A stretch of DNA of 64,000 nt from an uncultured Faecalicatena sp. (GCA_948468385.1 CAOKHZ010000018.1:24551-88550); one strand, 5' to 3'; numbered from the stretch's first letter, positions 18,693 through 27,498 are shown. The notes: generated by a model from the letters alone, not told the origin. Translations and numbers: made by a program.

Positions 18693-19285
18693 AAATTCTG
18701 GCGATTGCAGACGAGGAGTCCCGGTATTTGTGGGATTTTTATGAGCCGGGCAAATTAAAAGACATTGACTTGATTATATCGTGCGGCGACTTGAATCCGG
18801 ATTACCTGATGTTTTTGGTGACGTTGTCCAATGTCCCGGTGTTGTACGTGCATGGGAACCACGATGAAAAATATGAAACCAAGCCGCCGGAGGGGTGCGT
18901 CTGTATCGAGGATGACATTTTCGTGTACAAGGGCGTGCGCATCCTGGGACTGGGCGGTTCCATGCGTTACCGTCCGGGAAAGCACCAGTACACGGACGCG
19001 CAAATGAATCGGCGTGTGAGGAAGCTGTGGTGGAAGTTGTGGCGCAAGAAGGGGTTCGACATTCTCGTTACCCATGCCCCCGCGTACCAGTTAAACGACG
19101 GGATGGATTTGCCGCATCAGGGATTTACGGCTTTTCGCCGTTTGATGGAGAAATATAAGCCCAAATATTTTTTGCACGGCCATGTGCATTTGAATTACGG
19201 CCGGCAGCACAAGCGGTATGACCAGTATGAGGAGACGCAGGTGGTCAACGCGTTTGAACGGTGCGTGATTGAGTATGACGAATGA
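18689..19285 (+). CDS. Calcineurin-like metallophosphoesterase
   Basis: A 198-residue metallophosphoesterase. Metal-site motifs appear in order: 'ILAIADEES' (a variant of the first D-x-H, with Asp-Glu), 'IISCGDLNPDY', 'VHGNHDEKY', 'LVTHAP' and 'FLHGHVHLNYG'. The first motif lacks the usual His, as in some subfamilies. The start overlaps the stop of the ParB-like/BMP gene by 4 bases, so the two proteins probably work together. Substrate unknown; small phosphodiesters or nucleotides are plausible. Confidence 0.85.
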   Translation: MKILAIADEESRYLWDFYEPGKLKDIDLIISCGDLNPDYLMFLVTLSNVPVLYVHGNHDEKYETKPPEGCVCIEDDIFVYKGVRILGLGGSMRYRPGKHQYTDAQMNRRVRKLWWKLWRKKGFDILVTHAPAYQLNDGMDLPHQGFTAFRRLMEKYKPKYFLHGHVHLNYGRQHKRYDQYEETQVVNAFERCVIEYDE

Positions 19286-19305
19286 AATAGAAAGGGTTTT
19301 TGAAG

Positions 19306-20100
19306 ATGAAATTGGTATCGTGGAACGTGAACGGCCTTAGGGCCTGCGTTCAAAAAGGATTTTTGGACGTGTTCAAGGAGATTGACGCGGACATTTTCTG
19401 CCTGCAGGAGACGAAGCTGCAGGCGGGGCAGCTTGACTTGGAACTGGAAGGCTATTATCAATATTGGAACTATGCGGTGAAAAAGGGATATTCCGGAACG
19501 GCGGTCTTTACCAAGACGGAGCCGCTCACGGTGGCCTACGGCATCGGCATCGAGGAACATGCTCAGGAGGGGCGCGTCATCACGTGCGAGTTCGAGGAGT
19601 TTTATTTCGTGACGGTGTACACGCCAAATTCGCAGGACGAGTTAAAGCGGCTTGACTACCGGATGCGCTGGGAGGATGATTTCCGCGCGTATTTGAAAGG
19701 GCTGGAAAAGAAAAAGCCAGTCATCGTGACCGGGGACATGAACGTGGCACATCAGGAAATTGACTTGAAAAACCCGAAGACGAATCACAAGAATGCCGGG
19801 TTTACGGACGAGGAGCGGGGGAAGTTTGCGGAGCTTCTAAATGCCGGGTTCATTGACACGTTTCGCTACTTCTACCCGGAGCGGGAGGGCATTTATTCTT
19901 GGTGGTCCTATCGCTTCAAGGCGCGGGAGAAAAACGCCGGGTGGCGGATTGACTATTTCTGTGTGTCGGAAAGCTTGAAGGACAAGCTGAAGGACGCAGG
20001 TATATTGACGGACGTGATGGGGTCGGACCATTGCCCGGTGGAGTTGTTGCTAGATTGTGGGGGAAGCGATTACATTAAGCATGATGGTGAAAATCTATAG
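19306..20100 (+). CDS. xth: Exodeoxyribonuclease III (AP endonuclease)
   Basis: A 264-residue Xth/ExoA-type enzyme that cleaves DNA at abasic sites and trims 3' ends. Family motifs are complete: 'SWNVNGLRA' at the N-terminus, 'CLQETK' (metal-binding Glu), 'VTVYTPNSQ', 'TGDMNVAH', 'WRIDYFCVS' and the C-terminal 'GSDHCPVEL' (catalytic Asp-His). The ATG at 19306 has AAAGGG 9 bases upstream; a TTG two codons earlier is less likely. A tail of about 17 residues after the last motif is unusual and runs to 10 bases before the MNT gene. It follows the phosphoesterase by 20 bases, so probably same operon. Confidence 0.93.
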   Translation: MKLVSWNVNGLRACVQKGFLDVFKEIDADIFCLQETKLQAGQLDLELEGYYQYWNYAVKKGYSGTAVFTKTEPLTVAYGIGIEEHAQEGRVITCEFEEFYFVTVYTPNSQDELKRLDYRMRWEDDFRAYLKGLEKKKPVIVTGDMNVAHQEIDLKNPKTNHKNAGFTDEERGKFAELLNAGFIDTFRYFYPEREGIYSWWSYRFKAREKNAGWRIDYFCVSESLKDKLKDAGILTDVMGSDHCPVELLLDCGGSDYIKHDGENL

Positions 20101-20109
20101 GATTTTGAG

Positions 20110-20436
20110 GTGTTTCTGGATTGTTGCTATGCGAATGCAAACCACATTCATCCATTAAAACAACGAGACGTGAATTGCTTGATTGACCAGATTAAATCGG
20201 ACGAGCATGTTTTAGAAGTGATTATATTTGGAAGTGCCGTGCGGTTTGATTGTAATTCTGTTAGCGATTTGGACGTTTTGGTTGTCAGGGATGATGAGAA
20301 AATAGGAGTGGAGAGTTCATTGGAGGCGGTTGAAAGCGAATTGGATATTATTTTCAGTTCTAAATTAGGGAAAAGATTAAAGGATGAAATTGCTCGAACG
20401 GGAGTTTGCGTTTTTAGGAGAAATAAATATGTGTGA
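20110..20436 (+). CDS. MNT-type nucleotidyltransferase (antitoxin-like)
   Basis: A 108-residue minimal nucleotidyltransferase. The catalytic pattern 'IIFGSAVRFDCNSVSDLDVLVV' (in two parts: GSAVR, then SDLDVLV) gives the G-S and D-x-D residues, and a third acidic position is in 'ELDIIF'. MntA-type proteins AMPylate and silence HEPN toxins encoded next door, and a truncated HEPN frame overlaps its end. The GTG start at 20110 is uncertain; no strong ribosome binding site is visible. With the toxin broken, this copy may be a relic. Confidence 0.7.
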   Translation: MFLDCCYANANHIHPLKQRDVNCLIDQIKSDEHVLEVIIFGSAVRFDCNSVSDLDVLVVRDDEKIGVESSLEAVESELDIIFSSKLGKRLKDEIARTGVCVFRRNKYV

Positions 20437-20554
20437 CGTTCGTTATTTTAAATCAGCGTATCACTGTTATGACGTGGCAAGGAATTTGATGAAGTTTTAT
20501 GAGAATGATGAATTATATTTGAATGATGTCGCATGCAATCTGCAACAGTGCTAA
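20429..20554 (+). pseudogene. Truncated HEPN toxin
   Basis: A 41-codon frame, overlapping the MNT gene by 8 bases and preceded by AGGAG, reads 'YFKSAYHCYDVARNLMKFYE' and then 'LYLNDVACNLQQC' before a stop. This is the first helical pair of a HEPN domain. The downstream helices with the RNase R-x(4-6)-H motif are absent in all frames before the next promoter, so the toxin is inactive. Confidence 0.6.
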
Positions 20555-20598
20555 AAAACGCATGGCGGCTCCCTGACATCTTTGTTCAATCCCCTGAC

Positions 20599-20627
20599 TT
20601 GCATTATTCGAAAAAGAGGATTATAAT
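20599..20627 (+). promoter_or_regulatory. Promoter of the zinc-type GTPase gene
   Basis: TTGCAT (20599-20604), 17 bases, TATAAT (20622-20627), 35 bases before the start codon. A Zur operator might be expected but I cannot identify one. Confidence 0.65.
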
Positions 20628-20661
20628 GGTGCGGAAGAAAGATTTTTAGGAGGCGTTTTAA

Positions 20662-21891
20662 ATGACGAAGATTGACATTGTTTCTGGTTTCTTGGGAGCC
20701 GGAAAAACGACATTTATCAAGAAGATGTTAAAAGAGGCGTTTGTCGGCGAGCAAGTGGTTTTGATAGAGAACGAATTTGGCGAGATTGGCATCGACGGCG
20801 GGTTCTTGAAGGATTCAGGAATCGAAATCAAGGAGATGAATTCCGGCTGCATCTGCTGTTCCCTGGTGGGGGACTTTGGAAAGTCCCTGCACGAGGTGGT
20901 GGAGACCTATCATCCGGATCGGATTTTGATTGAGCCGTCCGGGGTCGGCAAGTTGTCTGACGTGATTAAGGCGGTGCAGGACGCGCAGGGCGACTTGGAT
21001 GCGGAGTTGAATAGTTTCACGACCATCGTGGACGTGACGAAATGCAGGATTTACAGTAAGAATTTTGGTGAATTTTTCAGTAACCAGATTGAATACGCGG
21101 GTGCGATCATTTTGAGCAGGACCGACAAGGCGAAGCGGGAAAAAATCGAGGAGAGCGTGGAAATCCTGCGCACGATGAACGCGAAAGCGCCGATTATCAC
21201 GACCCCCATCGAGCAATTATCCGGGGAGAAACTGTTGGAGACGATGGAGGGCAGCAAATCCCTTGAGGAGGAGTTGTTGGCGGAGCTTGTATGCCCGGAG
21301 TGCGGCGAAGTGCATGAGCATGGGGAATCCTGCGGATGCGGACATCATCATGACCATGACGAGGAAGGGCATGAGCACCACCATCATCATGAGCATGAGG
21401 AGGAACACGAGCACTGCCATCATCACGACCACGAGGAGGAGCACGAGCATCCGCATCATGACTACGATGAGGAGGGGCATGGGCACCACCACCATCGTCA
21501 TGAGCATGAGCATCACCATGAGCATGAGGAGCATGAGCATCATCACCACGATGAAGAGTGCGGCTGTGGACATGACCATGAACATCACCACCATCACGGA
21601 CATCACCATGCGGACGAAGTGTTCACAAGCTGGGGACGCGAGACGATTAAGACTTATAGCAAAGAGGAAATCGGCAGCATCTTGGCGGCGTTGGAGTCGG
21701 ACGGCCAGTATGGGACGATACTGCGTGCGAAGGGCATGGTGGCAGGAGCCGACGGAGAATGGATTTATTTTGACATGGTGCCAGAGGAGCACGAGGTGCG
21801 CACCGGGGCGGCGGAGTATACCGGACGTTTGTGCGTGATTGGATCCAAGTTAAATGAGGAAAAGATTGCCGAGCTGTTCGGAATAAAATAA
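20662..21891 (+). CDS. CobW/ZNG1-type GTPase with giant His-rich loop
   Basis: A 409-residue G3E-family metallochaperone GTPase. Walker A is 'GFLGAGKTT' (9-17), the metal-binding CxCC motif is C63-I-C65-C66, and the base-recognition motif is 'SRTDK' near residue 153. Between the GTPase domain and the C-terminal CobW_C domain (about 325-409) lies roughly 100 residues made almost entirely of His, Glu and Asp with scattered Cys pairs ('CGCGHHHDHDEE'), a likely zinc store or sensor. AGGAGG lies 8 bases before the ATG. A second CobW-like gene follows, so both probably deliver zinc to client enzymes in zinc shortage (inference from the family). Confidence 0.88.
   Translation: MTKIDIVSGFLGAGKTTFIKKMLKEAFVGEQVVLIENEFGEIGIDGGFLKDSGIEIKEMNSGCICCSLVGDFGKSLHEVVETYHPDRILIEPSGVGKLSDVIKAVQDAQGDLDAELNSFTTIVDVTKCRIYSKNFGEFFSNQIEYAGAIILSRTDKAKREKIEESVEILRTMNAKAPIITTPIEQLSGEKLLETMEGSKSLEEELLAELVCPECGEVHEHGESCGCGHHHDHDEEGHEHHHHHEHEEEHEHCHHHDHEEEHEHPHHDYDEEGHGHHHHRHEHEHHHEHEEHEHHHHDEECGCGHDHEHHHHHGHHHADEVFTSWGRETIKTYSKEEIGSILAALESDGQYGTILRAKGMVAGADGEWIYFDMVPEEHEVRTGAAEYTGRLCVIGSKLNEEKIAELFGIK
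21300..21610 (+). repeat. In-frame His/Glu codon repeat
   Basis: A low-complexity stretch of CAT/CAC and GAG/GAC codons coding for the His-rich loop of the CobW-type GTPase. Units such as HEHEEEHEH and HHHDHDEE recur imperfectly. Such tracts can change length by recombination. Confidence 0.75.
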
Positions 21892-21894
21892 TAG

Positions 21895-21933
21895 GTTACA
21901 AGTTACTACTATTCCAGTGTGTGGACTTGTAAC
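21895..21933. repeat. Dispersed GTTAC-type palindrome, copy 2
   Basis: A 39-bp element with perfect 9-bp ends (GTTACAAGT and ACTTGTAAC) between the two CobW-type genes. Its centre is AT-richer than in the other copies. Confidence 0.6.
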
Positions 21934-21978
21934 GTAAAATAATTGTTGCGTAGAGGAAAGAAGCAAAAGGAGAAAATC

Positions 21979-22926
21979 ATGAAACAGCGAGAAGTTATGG
22001 TCTATCTGATGACTGGTTTTTTGGACAGCGGAAAAACGCAGTTTTTGCAATTCACGTTGACGCAGAATTACTTTCAGATACGGGGAGCGACGCTTTTGAT
22101 TCTCTGCGAGGAAGGCGAGGAAGAATATGACGCGGAGCTTTTAAAGAAGCACCGCGTAGTGATGGAGACGGTGGAAAATCCAGAGGACTTGACGGAAGAG
22201 CGGCTTCGTGAAATGGATGAAAAGTATCATCCGGCGCGGGTCGTCATTGAGTACAATGGCATGTGGCGGGTCAGCGAGTTTGAGGCGATGTCTCTTCCGA
22301 TGGGCTGGGTGATGGAACAGAAGCTGACGACGGTGGACGCGAGCACGTTCCAGCTTTACCTGAACAACATGAAGCCCTTGTTCGTGGAAATGGTGCGGGG
22401 TTCGGAGATGGTGCTGTTTAACCGGTGCACGGACACGAAGCCCCTGGCGGGATACAGAAGAAGCGTAAAGGTGGTAAGTCCCCAGGCGGAAGTCATTTTT
22501 GAGGACGAGGAAGGCGAGATTGAGGACATTTTTGCCGACAGCGTGCCGTTTGACTTAGAGCAGCCCGTGATTGAGATTCCCCCGGAGGATTACGGCATTT
22601 GGTACATTGACGCGATGGAGCACGAGGAGCGCTATGACGGGAAGACCGTGGAATTTGTGGCCAGAGCCCTAAGGCCGAAAAGCTTTCCGGCCAAGACTTT
22701 TTTGCCGGGGCGCATGGCGATGACCTGCTGCGCGGACGACACGAGTTTTCTTGGCTATGTCTGCAAAGTCGGTGGCGCGGTGGAGCCGAAGGCCGGGCAG
22801 TGGATCAAGGTACGGGGAAAGATAAGCTATGAGGAACTCAAGATGTATCGCGGACGCGGACCGGTCATCACGGCGGAGTGCGTGGAACCGGCCGAGGAGA
22901 TTAAAGAGTTGGTATACTTTAATTAG
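21979..22926 (+). CDS. CobW-like GTPase with YcgQ-type C-terminal domain
   Basis: A 315-residue protein. Residues 1-180 resemble a CobW GTPase ('LMTGFLDSGKTQFLQ' as Walker A; the CxCC motif is replaced, leaving only 'LILCEEGEEEY'). Residues about 190-315 resemble the YcgQ/TIGR03943 domain, with 'LPGRMAMTCCADD' as a probable metal site. In Bacillus-type genomes YcgQ works with the permease YcgR in zinc limitation; no permease is seen here. AAAGGAG is 6 bases before the ATG. It lies 87 bases after the His-rich GTPase, with a palindrome between. Confidence 0.72.
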   Translation: MKQREVMVYLMTGFLDSGKTQFLQFTLTQNYFQIRGATLLILCEEGEEEYDAELLKKHRVVMETVENPEDLTEERLREMDEKYHPARVVIEYNGMWRVSEFEAMSLPMGWVMEQKLTTVDASTFQLYLNNMKPLFVEMVRGSEMVLFNRCTDTKPLAGYRRSVKVVSPQAEVIFEDEEGEIEDIFADSVPFDLEQPVIEIPPEDYGIWYIDAMEHEERYDGKTVEFVARALRPKSFPAKTFLPGRMAMTCCADDTSFLGYVCKVGGAVEPKAGQWIKVRGKISYEELKMYRGRGPVITAECVEPAEEIKELVYFN

Positions 22927-22940
22927 TGGAGCGTGAGAAA

Positions 22941-23489
22941 ATGAGCGTGGCAAGGCAAATAGAATATTACACTGTGGATGATGTTTATAATTTGCCGGAG
23001 GGGCAAAGGGCGGAGCTGATCGATGGCCATTTATACATGATGGCGGCACCTGGAAGACGGCATCAGCGGATTGTCGGTGCCCTATACCGTAAAATTGCGG
23101 ATTATATTGACGGGAAAAAGGGGTTGTGCGAGGTAAATATTGCTCCATTCGCCGTATTTTTGAATGAGGACGATTATAATTATGTCGAGCCGGATCTGGT
23201 TGTCGTTTGTGATAAGGATAAGCTAACGGACAAAGGGTGCAATGGCGCACCTGACTGGATTATCGAGGTGGTTTCGCCTACAAGCCGTCCTATGGATTAT
23301 TATAAAAAGTTGTTTAAATACCGCATGGCAAGAGTTCGGGAATATTGGATTGTGGATTATGAAAAGAATCACGTCATTGTGTATGATTTTGACCATGACA
23401 TGATGGTGGACCACTCTCTTTCGGATAAAGTGAAAGCCGGTATTTATGAAGATTTGGAAATTGATTTTTCTCAAATAGCTACAGAATAA
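22941..23489 (+). CDS. Uma2 family protein (DUF820, PD-(D/E)XK fold)
   Basis: A 182-residue Uma2-type protein. The fold's catalytic pattern is visible as 'YVEPDLVVVCDKD' followed by 'DWIIEVVSPTS', with the usual N-terminal 'EGQRAELIDGHLYMM'. Family members are predicted nucleases of unknown role, abundant in cyanobacteria and some Clostridia. A GTG at 22926 overlaps the previous stop, but the ATG at 22941 is better spaced from GGAG. Likely cotranscribed with the CobW-like gene; the functional link is unclear. Confidence 0.82.
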   Translation: MSVARQIEYYTVDDVYNLPEGQRAELIDGHLYMMAAPGRRHQRIVGALYRKIADYIDGKKGLCEVNIAPFAVFLNEDDYNYVEPDLVVVCDKDKLTDKGCNGAPDWIIEVVSPTSRPMDYYKKLFKYRMARVREYWIVDYEKNHVIVYDFDHDMMVDHSLSDKVKAGIYEDLEIDFSQIATE

Positions 23490-23501
23490 AAAGTACTTTT
23501 G

Positions 23502-23552
23502 ATAAAACGGCATGGGAGGACAACGCATTGCCTTCTTCCTATGCCGTTTTAT
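23502..23552. terminator. Bidirectional terminator between Uma2 and AraC genes
   Basis: A 19-bp arm starting ATAAAACGGCAT (23502-23520) pairs with 23534-23552, ending ATGCCGTTTTAT, with two G-T type mismatches. Both strands give A/T-rich flanks. It overlaps the last codons of the AraC gene on the minus strand. Confidence 0.7.
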
Positions 23553-24624
23553 GCGTTTTCCGGTACTCCTTCGGCAGCATCCCATAAGTCTGTTTAAATA
23601 AGCGATAAAAATGTCCCTGGTTGGAAAATTTCAGTGTTTCCGCAACCGCGGTTACGGACATGTCTGTCTCGGTCAGAAGCTGCGCGGCTTTTTCCATGCA
23701 GAAGGTCATGCCGTAGTCGAATAAATTCATTCCCGTGTGCGCCTTGACAATCGTATTCAAATAATTCCCGCTGTAATTCAAAGACTTTTCCAGCTCGGCG
23801 CGGGTCATGCGCCCGTTCGTGTCCTCCATCAGGTGGCGGATGCGGGAAAAGAGCAAGGCGTCATTTTTGGAACTGAGCTTCACCGGAATGATGTGATAAG
23901 CTTGTTTCGTGTCCAGATAGTCAAATAGTTCATAAAGCAGTCCTTTTAATACATAATCCGCCCCGAGCTTCGGCAAAAATAGCGTGCGAACAAGCGCGTC
24001 GGCAATTCGATGAAGATTTTCAATGCTTTTGCGGTTCTGATAGACCGGGAAAAAATCCAGATAATACTTTTGCGTGTCGCTGGCAATGTTTTCTTCCATA
24101 AACGCAAGCACGGAGTTTGATAAAGGTGCGCCCCCGTCAGGAAAGAAAGAAGACTTGCATCCGGCAATCAATTCTTTGACGAAATCTTTTTTCAATCCCA
24201 GAAATAGAATGCCTCCTTCCTCAAGAAATCGTTCCGTATGTGTGATGTTGTGGTTGATCAGGCAGCAGGAACCGGCCGGATAAAGGTACTCCTTGCCCTC
24301 GATTTCCTGCATGACCTTTCCTTTTAAAACAATCAGGAATTCAAAATAATTATGCCTGTGCGGTTTGGAAATATTGCCGATATGGTTGTCGTTGTACATA
24401 AACTGGGAGCCGACAGGGGAAATGCCGAGGAAATTATCGGTCACGTTCGGGATGCCGCAAGTATTGTACATTAAAATCAAGTGCAGGGGCGTGTTGATAT
24501 TGTAGTAGGTGTTGGAATTACTGTCATAATTGTGAATCTCCAGAGAATTGTCGTCAAATCCCAAATTGCCCTGAAGGTGATTGAAATCGAAAAAATAATC
24601 TGGGTTCATCTTACGCTTTTGCAT
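23539..24624 (-). CDS. AraC-family regulator with cupin sensor
   Basis: A 361-residue regulator. An N-terminal cupin-like sensor (about residues 65-160, 'PHRHNYFEFLIVLKG' and 'YPAGSCCLINHNITH') binds an unknown sugar. The C-terminal AraC domain (about 255-355) has both helix-turn-helices: 'MTRAELEKSLNYSGNYLNTIV' (first part) and 'SVTAVAETLKFSNQGHFYRLF', then 'YGMLPKEYRK'. AAGGAG lies 7-8 bases before the ATG. It is divergent from the first GH2 gene and most likely activates it. Confidence 0.88.
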   Translation of the reverse strand: MQKRKMNPDYFFDFNHLQGNLGFDDNSLEIHNYDSNSNTYYNINTPLHLILMYNTCGIPNVTDNFLGISPVGSQFMYNDNHIGNISKPHRHNYFEFLIVLKGKVMQEIEGKEYLYPAGSCCLINHNITHTERFLEEGGILFLGLKKDFVKELIAGCKSSFFPDGGAPLSNSVLAFMEENIASDTQKYYLDFFPVYQNRKSIENLHRIADALVRTLFLPKLGADYVLKGLLYELFDYLDTKQAYHIIPVKLSSKNDALLFSRIRHLMEDTNGRMTRAELEKSLNYSGNYLNTIVKAHTGMNLFDYGMTFCMEKAAQLLTETDMSVTAVAETLKFSNQGHFYRLFKQTYGMLPKEYRKTHKTA

Positions 24625-24738
24625 GTGTTCTCTCCTTGGCTTATGTTTTGTATCTGTACATTGGCACTAAAATGCGGATATTGTCAGACGGCTCCCGTGC
24701 GCCTCCGCGTAGTTTGCGTTTTCATGCTCCTAAAAATA

Positions 24739-24768
24739 AGTATACACGAATTTGTAAGTAAATGGCAA
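24739..24768 (-). promoter_or_regulatory. Promoter of the AraC gene
   Basis: On the minus strand, TTGCCA (24763-24768), 18 bases, TATACT (24739-24744). Confidence 0.5.
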
Positions 24769-24798
24769 GAAAAAAAGTGGTTTTGAATGATATTGTTA

Positions 24799-24828
24799 TT
24801 GTGAGCTGAGGTTTTAGGGGAGTAAAAT
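24799..24828 (+). promoter_or_regulatory. Candidate promoter of the first GH2 gene
   Basis: TTGTGA (24799-24804), 18 bases, TAAAAT (24823-24828). The -35 is non-consensus, as expected for an AraC-activated promoter. It sits about 30 bases from the divergent AraC promoter. Confidence 0.45.
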
Positions 24829-24896
24829 AAAAACAAGAACACGCAAATACAAAAAATGTACCAAACAAGATTACGAAATCAAGGAGGTAGATGCAA

Positions 24897-27395
24897 ATGC
24901 AGAAGCAAAGTTTCAACAAGGGATGGACGTTTAACAAGGGTGGCGGAGGCGCCCTGATGTCATTGGCCGGCGGTGCGGCAGCGGGAAAAGAGGTATGTGT
25001 TCCTCATGACGCGTCTGTGGGAATGACACGGAATCCCGAGGAACCAAACGGCAGCGGAAACGGATTTTTCCGGGAGGAAAATTATAACTATACGAAGAAT
25101 TTTTCCATGGCGGCAGAGGACGAGGGAAAAAATATCTGGTTAGAGTTTGAGGGCGTTTATCAGAATGCGTTTGTCTATGTAAATAATTCATACGTGGGAA
25201 AATGTCCTTACGGATACAGCAATTTCTATCTTGACATTACGAATTATGTTCATTTTGGCGAGCCGAACGCAATCAAGGTTATCGTGAAGAACGGCGTGCC
25301 GAGCGGACGCTGGTACACGGGCGGCGGCATTTACCGTGACGTAAATCTGATGGTGGCGGACAGACTTCACTTGGCGGCGGACAGCGTGCATTTGGCGACG
25401 ACGGAGGTCGAGGACGGCCAGGCCGTCATCCGCGTGAAATCTACGATTGAGTATACGGGAATCGGCGTGCGCGACGTACAGTTGGTTGTAGAGTTAAAAG
25501 ACGCGGACGGAAATGTGGTGGCGACGGATGTGATGCCGATTACCGTCATGGAGCGCACGAGTCAAGAGTATCAGCAGAAAATATACGTGCAGGACGCGAA
25601 GCTGTGGGATGAAGAGAATCCATATCTCTATACCTATTGTGCTTATATCAAGGAAGGGGAAACTGTCATCGACACGGAATGCGGAACCTTTGGTATCCGC
25701 AAACTGCAGCTTGACACGAAGCATGGCCTGCGTGTCAACGGCAAGGTGGTAAAATTGCGCGGCGGATGTATTCATCATGACAACGGAATCATCGGAACGG
25801 CAGAATTTGCCCATGCGGCGGAAGACCGCATAAAGAAGCTGAAAGCAGCGGGATTTAACGCCATTAGAAGCTCCCATTATCCGATGAGCAGAAAACTGCT
25901 GGCGGCGTGCGACAAGTACGGCATGTACGTGATGGATGAATTTGCGGACGTGTGGACGACGACGAAGGTGGATTTCGATTATGGCATTCACATGGCAGAG
26001 TGGTGGGAGCATGACGTGACGAACCTGGTAAAGAAGGATTACAACCATCCGTGCGTCATCATGTATTCAATTGGAAACGAGATTCCAGAAGTGGGAAATA
26101 AATTTGACGTGCAGTGGGGCAAGAAGTTGGCCGACAAGCTGCGCAGCCTTGATGATTCCCGTTACGTGACCAATAGCTTGAACCTTTTGCTGGCCATGAT
26201 GGATCAGCTGCCGAAGCTGATGGCGCAGTCGGCCGGAGCGGCCGCGGCGCAAGGAGCCGGCGGGGCGCAATCGGCGGCAGGCGCCGCGCAAGGACAAGAT
26301 GGGGAGCCGAAGGAAATCAACAGCATGATGAGCGGCATGGGCGCGATGATGGCGCAGCTGATGGCGAGTGATTTTGCGGCAGACCTAGTCAAAGAAGCTT
26401 GTGCGCAGGTCGATATCACCGGCTATAATTATGCGGCATCCCGTTATGAGAAAGACGGGGAGTTGTTCCCGAACCGCATCCTTGTCGGTTCCGAGACGAA
26501 TCCGCCGGATTTGGATGTGAACTGGGCGCTGGTAGAGAAATTGCCGTACGTGATTGGCGATTTTGACTGGACCGCGTGGGATTACCTGGGCGAGGCCGGT
26601 ATTGGCAAGGTGAACTATGATGCCGATGGCGGAATGGGCTTTTATGCGCCGTACCCGTGCAAGGTGGCATATTGCGGCGACATCAATATTATCGGCGACA
26701 GAAGGGTGACCTCTTACTGGCGAGAGTTGATTTGGGGATTCCGCACGCGGCCGTTTATCGGCGTGCAGTCACCGGAGCATTATGCACAAAAGCATGGCAT
26801 GACGCAGTGGAGCATGACGAACGCCGTGCGCAGTTGGAACTGGAAGGGCTATGAAGGAAAGCCGGTGAAGGTGGAAGTATATGCCAACGCGGACGAGGCG
26901 GAATTGATTGTCAATGGAACTTCGGTTGAGAAAAAGAAAGTCGGCGAGGACAAGAAATATATCGTGATTTTTGACACGGTGTACGAGCCGGGCACGGTGG
27001 AAGTCGTTGCTTACAAGGACGGCGCGGAAGTAGGGCGCGACAAGCTGGTAACCGCGTCGGAGGACGTGGTAATCTCCGCCGTGGCGGACTGTGCGCAGGT
27101 TCCGGCGGACGAAAGTGATATCGCATATGTGGAAATCAGCATGCTTGACGCGGATGGAAACCTCAATCCGGGCGCGGACAAATCAGTGTCCATTAGCATT
27201 GAGGGGCCGGGTGTCATCCTAGGCTTCGGCAGTGCGGATCCGGAGTCGGAGGAGAACTACTTTGACACGACGGCCAAGGCGTACGAAGGCAGGTTGCGGG
27301 CTGCGGTTCGCGGTACCGGAGAAAAGGGCACGATTACCGTGACGCTTTCTTCCGAAGGCATGGCGGACGCGAAAGTACAGATAGAGGCAGTGTAA
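24897..27395 (+). CDS. Glycoside hydrolase family 2 (beta-galactosidase-like)
   Basis: An 832-residue GH2 enzyme with the sugar-binding jelly-roll (about 1-165), an Ig-like domain (170-275), the TIM barrel (about 280-600) and C-terminal Ig-like domains including 'AEAELIVNGTSV'-like 'ADEAELIVNGTSV'. The acid/base is Glu395 in 'SIGNEIPE' and the probable nucleophile is Glu533 in 'VGSETNP'. Between them, near residues 440-480, is an Ala/Gly/Gln-rich low-complexity insert. There is no signal peptide, so it is cytoplasmic. AAGGAGGT favours the ATG at 24897 over one at 24891. A beta-galactoside or beta-glucuronide is the likely substrate; which one is not clear. Confidence 0.88.
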   Translation: MQKQSFNKGWTFNKGGGGALMSLAGGAAAGKEVCVPHDASVGMTRNPEEPNGSGNGFFREENYNYTKNFSMAAEDEGKNIWLEFEGVYQNAFVYVNNSYVGKCPYGYSNFYLDITNYVHFGEPNAIKVIVKNGVPSGRWYTGGGIYRDVNLMVADRLHLAADSVHLATTEVEDGQAVIRVKSTIEYTGIGVRDVQLVVELKDADGNVVATDVMPITVMERTSQEYQQKIYVQDAKLWDEENPYLYTYCAYIKEGETVIDTECGTFGIRKLQLDTKHGLRVNGKVVKLRGGCIHHDNGIIGTAEFAHAAEDRIKKLKAAGFNAIRSSHYPMSRKLLAACDKYGMYVMDEFADVWTTTKVDFDYGIHMAEWWEHDVTNLVKKDYNHPCVIMYSIGNEIPEVGNKFDVQWGKKLADKLRSLDDSRYVTNSLNLLLAMMDQLPKLMAQSAGAAAAQGAGGAQSAAGAAQGQDGEPKEINSMMSGMGAMMAQLMASDFAADLVKEACAQVDITGYNYAASRYEKDGELFPNRILVGSETNPPDLDVNWALVEKLPYVIGDFDWTAWDYLGEAGIGKVNYDADGGMGFYAPYPCKVAYCGDINIIGDRRVTSYWRELIWGFRTRPFIGVQSPEHYAQKHGMTQWSMTNAVRSWNWKGYEGKPVKVEVYANADEAELIVNGTSVEKKKVGEDKKYIVIFDTVYEPGTVEVVAYKDGAEVGRDKLVTASEDVVISAVADCAQVPADESDIAYVEISMLDADGNLNPGADKSVSISIEGPGVILGFGSADPESEENYFDTTAKAYEGRLRAAVRGTGEKGTITVTLSSEGMADAKVQIEAV

Positions 27396-27417
27396 ATCAA
27401 TGTAAAAGAATGCAGAG

Positions 27418-27449
27418 AGAGGGCTATCGGAAACGGATGCCCTCTTTTT
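27418..27449 (+). terminator. Terminator after the first GH2 gene
   Basis: AGAGGGC (27418-27424) pairs with GCCCTCT (27439-27445), followed by TTTT. It separates the two GH2 genes into independent units. Confidence 0.75.
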
Positions 27450-27498
27450 GATTCACGGATATGATACAGTTTTGGTATCGTAAACGAGGGATGTGACA

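Noticed and set aside
21300-21610. Repeated CAT/GAG units resembling a tandem repeat or CRISPR-like array
   Set aside because: Units are irregular, have no spacers and stay in frame within a CobW-type GTPase; they encode its His-rich loop.
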